64,000 bases of DNA, taken from the NCBI RefSeq assembly GCF_025403375.1, contig NZ_JAMPTM010000002.1, positions 1 to 64,000 of the forward strand. Reading direction: 5' to 3'. Both the position numbers and the translations under genes were made by a program. This document shows positions 60,969 to 64,000 of the stretch, in pieces; within the stretch, counting starts at the first letter, position 1; each line of letters starts with the position of its first letter. The stretch comes from Frankia gtarii (GTDB lineage Bacteria > Actinomycetota > Actinomycetes > Frankiales > Frankiaceae). A model generated the notes under the pieces. That model ran no database searches. It had not been told where the DNA came from and saw nothing but the letters and a program-made list of their open reading frames with translations.

Positions 60969-62984
60969 GTGATCACAAAACTGCTGGTCGCGAACCGGGG
61001 CGAGATCGCCGTCCGGATCATCCGGACCGCGCACGCGATGGACATCGCCACGGTCGCGGTCTTCTCCGACCCCGACGCGGGTGCCCCGTTCGTCGCCGCG
61101 GCCGACGAGGCGGTCCGGCTGCCCGGGGCGACGCCGGCCGAGACGTACCTGCGTGGCGATCTGGTGATCGACGCCGCGCTACGGGTGGGGGCCGACGCCG
61201 TCCATCCCGGCTACGGCTTCCTGTCCGAGAACGCCGACTTCGCGCGGGCGTGCGCACAGGCGGGGCTCGTGTTCGTCGGACCGCCCCCGGAGGCCATCGC
61301 GGCCATGGGGTCGAAGACCCGGGCGAAGGAACTGATGGGCGCGGCCGGTGTGCCGGTCCTGCCCGGCCTGATCGTCGACGACGAGCTGCTCGCCGAGCCC
61401 GACCGGCTGGTGAAGGCCGCTGCTGAGCTGGACTTCCCCGTGCTGGTCAAGGCCGTCTACGGCGGGGGTGGGCGCGGCATGCGCATCGTGCGCGACGCCG
61501 GGGCGCTCGCGGACGCCGTGGCGGGCGCGCGGCGCGAGGCGGCGGCGGCGTTCGGCGACGGCACGGTGTTCCTGGAGCACTATGTCGAGCGTCCCCGCCA
61601 CGTCGAGGTGCAGGTCTTCGCCGACACTCACGGCGACGTCGTGCACCTGTTCGAACGGGAGTGCTCGATCCAGCGGCGCTACCAGAAGATCATCGAGGAG
61701 GCGCCGTCCGTCGCGGTCGACGAGCACCTGCGGGAGCGCCTCGGCTCCGCCGCCGTCGCGGCCGCCGCGGCGATCGGCTACGTCGGTGCCGGAACCGTCG
61801 AGTTCGTGCTCGACCGCACCGGCCGGTTCTTCTTCCTCGAGGTGAACACCCGGCTGCAGGTCGAGCACCCGGTGACCGAGCAGGTGACCGGGCTCGACCT
61901 CGTCCGGGCGCAACTGCTGGTGGCGCAGGGCGCGCCGCTGCCGGCCGAGCTGCGCCACGCCCGCATCACCGGCCACGCCGTCGAGGCCCGGCTGTACGCC
62001 GAGGACGTGCCCGCCGGGTTCCTCCCCGCGACCGGGACGATCCACCGTTTCGACGTGCCCACGTTCGACGGCGTTCGCGTCGACAGCGGGGTCGCGGACG
62101 GGTCGGTCGTCGGCGTCCACTACGACCCGATGCTCGCCAAGGTCATCGCGCACGGCGCGACGCGTGACGAGGCGATCCGCCGACTCGCCCGCGCGCTGGC
62201 CGGCACCCGCGTGCACGGGGTGACCACCAACCGGGAGCTGCTTGTCGCCGTTCTGCGCGACGAGGCGTTCCGCTCCGGCGACATCGACACCGGTTATCTC
62301 GACCGGCACGACGCGGTCGCGATGGGCTCGCCCGCGACGTCTGCCGACGTCCTCGCGACCCACCTGGTGGCGGCCGCGCTCACCGCCGCGGCCGAGCGCC
62401 GGGCGAACGGGATCCTCCCGGGCGCGCCGCCCGGCTGGCGCAACGTCCCGACCTCGCCGCAGCGTGCCGTTTTCGCGCTGTCCGGCCCGGGATCGTCCGG
62501 GCGCGGTGTGTCCGGGCGCGAGGTGGAGGTGACGTACCGCTGGCGCGCGGACCGCGTCGACGTCACCGTCGACGGCCGGGCCCGGGAGGTGGTGGTGCAC
62601 CGTCTCGACGGCGAGCAGGCGGATCTGACCGTGGACGACGTTCGCTCGACGGTCCGGGTCCACCGCGTCGGGCCGGAGGTCTACCTGGACGGTCGCGGCG
62701 GGTCGACGGTGGCCCGGGAGACGCCCCGGTTCGTCGAGCCGGGCGCGAGCGCCGCGGCGGGGTCGCTGACCGCTCCGATGCCGGGAACCGTGGTCCGGGT
62801 CGCCGTCGAGCGGGGTGCGGCCGTGACCGCCGGAGAGGTCGTGCTCGTTCTGGAGGCGATGAAGATGGAACACGCGGTGACCGCGCCGCACGACGGCGTC
62901 CTCAGCGCGCTGGACGTGCGTCCCGGCCAGACCGTCGACGGCGGGCACGTCCTCGCCGTCATCACACCGGGGTCGGCGCGATGA
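60969..62984 (+). CDS. Acyl-CoA carboxylase alpha subunit (biotin carboxylase + BCCP)
   Basis: A 671-residue protein. The biotin carboxylase half starts TKLLVANRGEIAVRIIRTA and has the ATP-grasp glycine loop GGGGRGMR and the FFFLEVNTRLQVEHPVTE block. The C-terminal carrier domain has the biotinylated lysine in EAMKMEH. I prefer the GTG at 60969, preceded by AGGGGGG, which matches the family start; a GTG at 60897 overlapping the beta stop would add 24 low-complexity residues. Together with the beta subunit it carboxylates a branched enoyl-CoA, like AtuF. Confidence 0.92.
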   Translation: MITKLLVANRGEIAVRIIRTAHAMDIATVAVFSDPDAGAPFVAAADEAVRLPGATPAETYLRGDLVIDAALRVGADAVHPGYGFLSENADFARACAQAGLVFVGPPPEAIAAMGSKTRAKELMGAAGVPVLPGLIVDDELLAEPDRLVKAAAELDFPVLVKAVYGGGGRGMRIVRDAGALADAVAGARREAAAAFGDGTVFLEHYVERPRHVEVQVFADTHGDVVHLFERECSIQRRYQKIIEEAPSVAVDEHLRERLGSAAVAAAAAIGYVGAGTVEFVLDRTGRFFFLEVNTRLQVEHPVTEQVTGLDLVRAQLLVAQGAPLPAELRHARITGHAVEARLYAEDVPAGFLPATGTIHRFDVPTFDGVRVDSGVADGSVVGVHYDPMLAKVIAHGATRDEAIRRLARALAGTRVHGVTTNRELLVAVLRDEAFRSGDIDTGYLDRHDAVAMGSPATSADVLATHLVAAALTAAAERRANGILPGAPPGWRNVPTSPQRAVFALSGPGSSGRGVSGREVEVTYRWRADRVDVTVDGRAREVVVHRLDGEQADLTVDDVRSTVRVHRVGPEVYLDGRGGSTVARETPRFVEPGASAAAGSLTAPMPGTVVRVAVERGAAVTAGEVVLVLEAMKMEHAVTAPHDGVLSALDVRPGQTVDGGHVLAVITPGSAR

Positions 62985-63748
62985 CCCCGCCCGCGGTCAT
63001 CTACCGGCGGGACGACCGGGTCGCGTGGCTGACCATCAACCGGCCGGAGGCCCGCAACACGCTGTCCGCCGAGGTCCGCCGGGGCCTGTGGGACGGTTTC
63101 GCCAAGTTCAACGCGGACGGGGACGCGTCCGTTCTCGTGCTCACCGCCGCGGGCGATCGGGCGTTCTGCGCCGGGGGCGACCTGAAGGAGATGGCGACGG
63201 CGGCGCTTGCGGTGCCGCCGCCGGACTACGTGCCCCAACCCGGCCGGAACATCGATGTCGACAAGCCCGTCGTCGCCGCCGTCAACGGCGTCGCCTATGC
63301 CGGTGGATTCCTCCTGACGCAGTGCTGCGACCTGGTCGTCGCCGCCGAACACGCCAGATTCGCGATCACCGAGGTCAAGGTCGGCCGCGGGGCGCCCTGG
63401 GCCGCGCCGCTGCCCTACCTGCTGCCGCCCCGGATCGCGATGCAGATGCTGCTCACCGGTGAGCCGATGGCCGCCCGGCGCGCCTACGAGCTCGGCCTCG
63501 TCAACGAGGTCGTGGCGGGAACCGACCTCGCCGGTCGGGCGCGGGAACTCGCCGAGACGATCGCGGCCAACGCGCCGCTGTCGGTGCGGGCCGCGAAGCG
63601 CACCGTCGGTCTGCTCGCCCAGCTTCCCCTGTCCGAGGCGTACCGCGAGGCGGAGCGGATCTGGGAGCCGGTCTACCTCAGCGCCGACGCCCAGGAGGGG
63701 CCGCGGGCGTTCAGCGAGAAGCGCCGGCCGGTCTGGAGCGGGCGCTGA
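62981..63748 (+). CDS. Enoyl-CoA hydratase (AtuE/LiuC-like)
   Basis: A 255-residue crotonase overlapping the alpha subunit by ATGA. The oxyanion region is DRAFCAGGDLKEMA and GVAYAGGFLLTQCCDLVVAAEHARFAITEVKVGRGAPW, the second with a likely catalytic Glu. Following a carboxylase, it should hydrate the glutaconyl-type product, as AtuE does in geranyl-CoA degradation or LiuC in leucine degradation. Confidence 0.9.
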   Translation: MTPPAVIYRRDDRVAWLTINRPEARNTLSAEVRRGLWDGFAKFNADGDASVLVLTAAGDRAFCAGGDLKEMATAALAVPPPDYVPQPGRNIDVDKPVVAAVNGVAYAGGFLLTQCCDLVVAAEHARFAITEVKVGRGAPWAAPLPYLLPPRIAMQMLLTGEPMAARRAYELGLVNEVVAGTDLAGRARELAETIAANAPLSVRAAKRTVGLLAQLPLSEAYREAERIWEPVYLSADAQEGPRAFSEKRRPVWSGR

Positions 63749-64000
63749 TGGCCGCCGACCAGCCGGTCGGGCGACCGGTTCGCATCGCCAACTGCTCGGG
63801 TTTCTACGGCGACCGGATCGACGCCGCGCGGCTCATGGTCGACGGCGGCCCGATCGACGTGCTCACCGGCGACTATCTCGCCGAGCTGACGATGCTGATC
63901 CTGTGGAAGGCCCGCCGACGGGACCCCGGTGCGGGCTACGCGCGGACGTTCCTCGTCCAGCTCGAACAGGTGCTCGGCACGTGCCTGGACCGTGGAATCC
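63748..64000 (+). CDS. AtuA-family (DUF1446) protein, 3'-partial
   Basis: The visible 84 codons read RIANCSGFYGDRIDAARLM, then VDGGPIDVLTGDYLAELTML and AGYARTFLVQLEQVLG. This is the conserved N-terminus of the acyclic terpene utilization AtuA family (DUF1446), whose biochemical role is unknown but which accompanies geranyl- and related acyl-CoA carboxylases. The ATG overlaps the preceding stop (TGATG). The gene runs off the window. Confidence 0.88.
   Translation, partial: MAADQPVGRPVRIANCSGFYGDRIDAARLMVDGGPIDVLTGDYLAELTMLILWKARRRDPGAGYARTFLVQLEQVLGTCLDRGI

Overview
The window is high-GC actinomycete DNA: many GTG starts, ATGA/GTGA gene overlaps, MarR/TetR/LuxR regulators, an Lsr2-type protein, squalene-hopene cyclase and F420/FMN-type luciferase-like enzymes. 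A Frankia-like soil actinomycete fits best, but that is inference. I see no rRNA, tRNA, CRISPR array, phage module or replication origin.

Left part (0-10 kb). After an Ig-like surface protein comes an operon that starts with a good promoter and a short leader peptide ending in the RRHVDFARVQSSLC signature of actinobacterial sulfur-related leader peptides. It then encodes two DppBC-type permeases, a fused double ATPase, a luciferase-like monooxygenase (LLM), a lipoprotein solute-binding protein, a second LLM and a broken FMN reductase. I read it as uptake and oxidation of an organosulfur nutrient. 10-13 kb holds MarR, a truncated haemoglobin, an Lsr2-like protein, a PPOX-type protein and a methyltransferase.

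13-20 kb (minus strand) is a second LLM operon: an unannotated 49-codon leader with a matching motif (RRFVDFGILASACC), an SsuD-like LLM, two half-size ABC exporters and another LLM. 20-22 kb is an insertion-sequence graveyard with two damaged TetR copies. 22-31 kb carries a methyltransferase, a zinc alcohol dehydrogenase, an HD hydrolase, a secreted phosphoesterase-like protein, a PAS/GGDEF protein, and shc with a TetR gene. 31-42 kb carries ctaD, a secreted lipase, a two-component pair, an oxidoreductase/TetR divergent pair with clear operators, a broken secreted-peptide gene beside a truncated P450, and a DUF3068 protein.

42-48 kb contains an IS200/IS605-type element with an intact-looking TnpB and a decayed TnpA. 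It lies exactly at the start codon of an enoyl-CoA hydratase gene. Then come an LLM with a divergent double-TetR regulator and a third IS605 remnant abutting the first of two tandem GAF-LuxR regulators.

50-64 kb is a catabolic island: a divergent acyl-CoA-dehydrogenase-fold enzyme, two SnoaL-like proteins, an acyl-CoA ligase, a flavin reductase, an aldehyde dehydrogenase, a 3-hydroxyacyl-CoA dehydrogenase, an acyl-CoA dehydrogenase, both subunits of a biotin-dependent acyl-CoA carboxylase, an enoyl-CoA hydratase and the start of an AtuA-family gene. The set resembles the acyclic terpene utilization (Atu) pathway of Pseudomonas and probably degrades a branched isoprenoid-type acid through a 3-methyl-branched enoyl-CoA.
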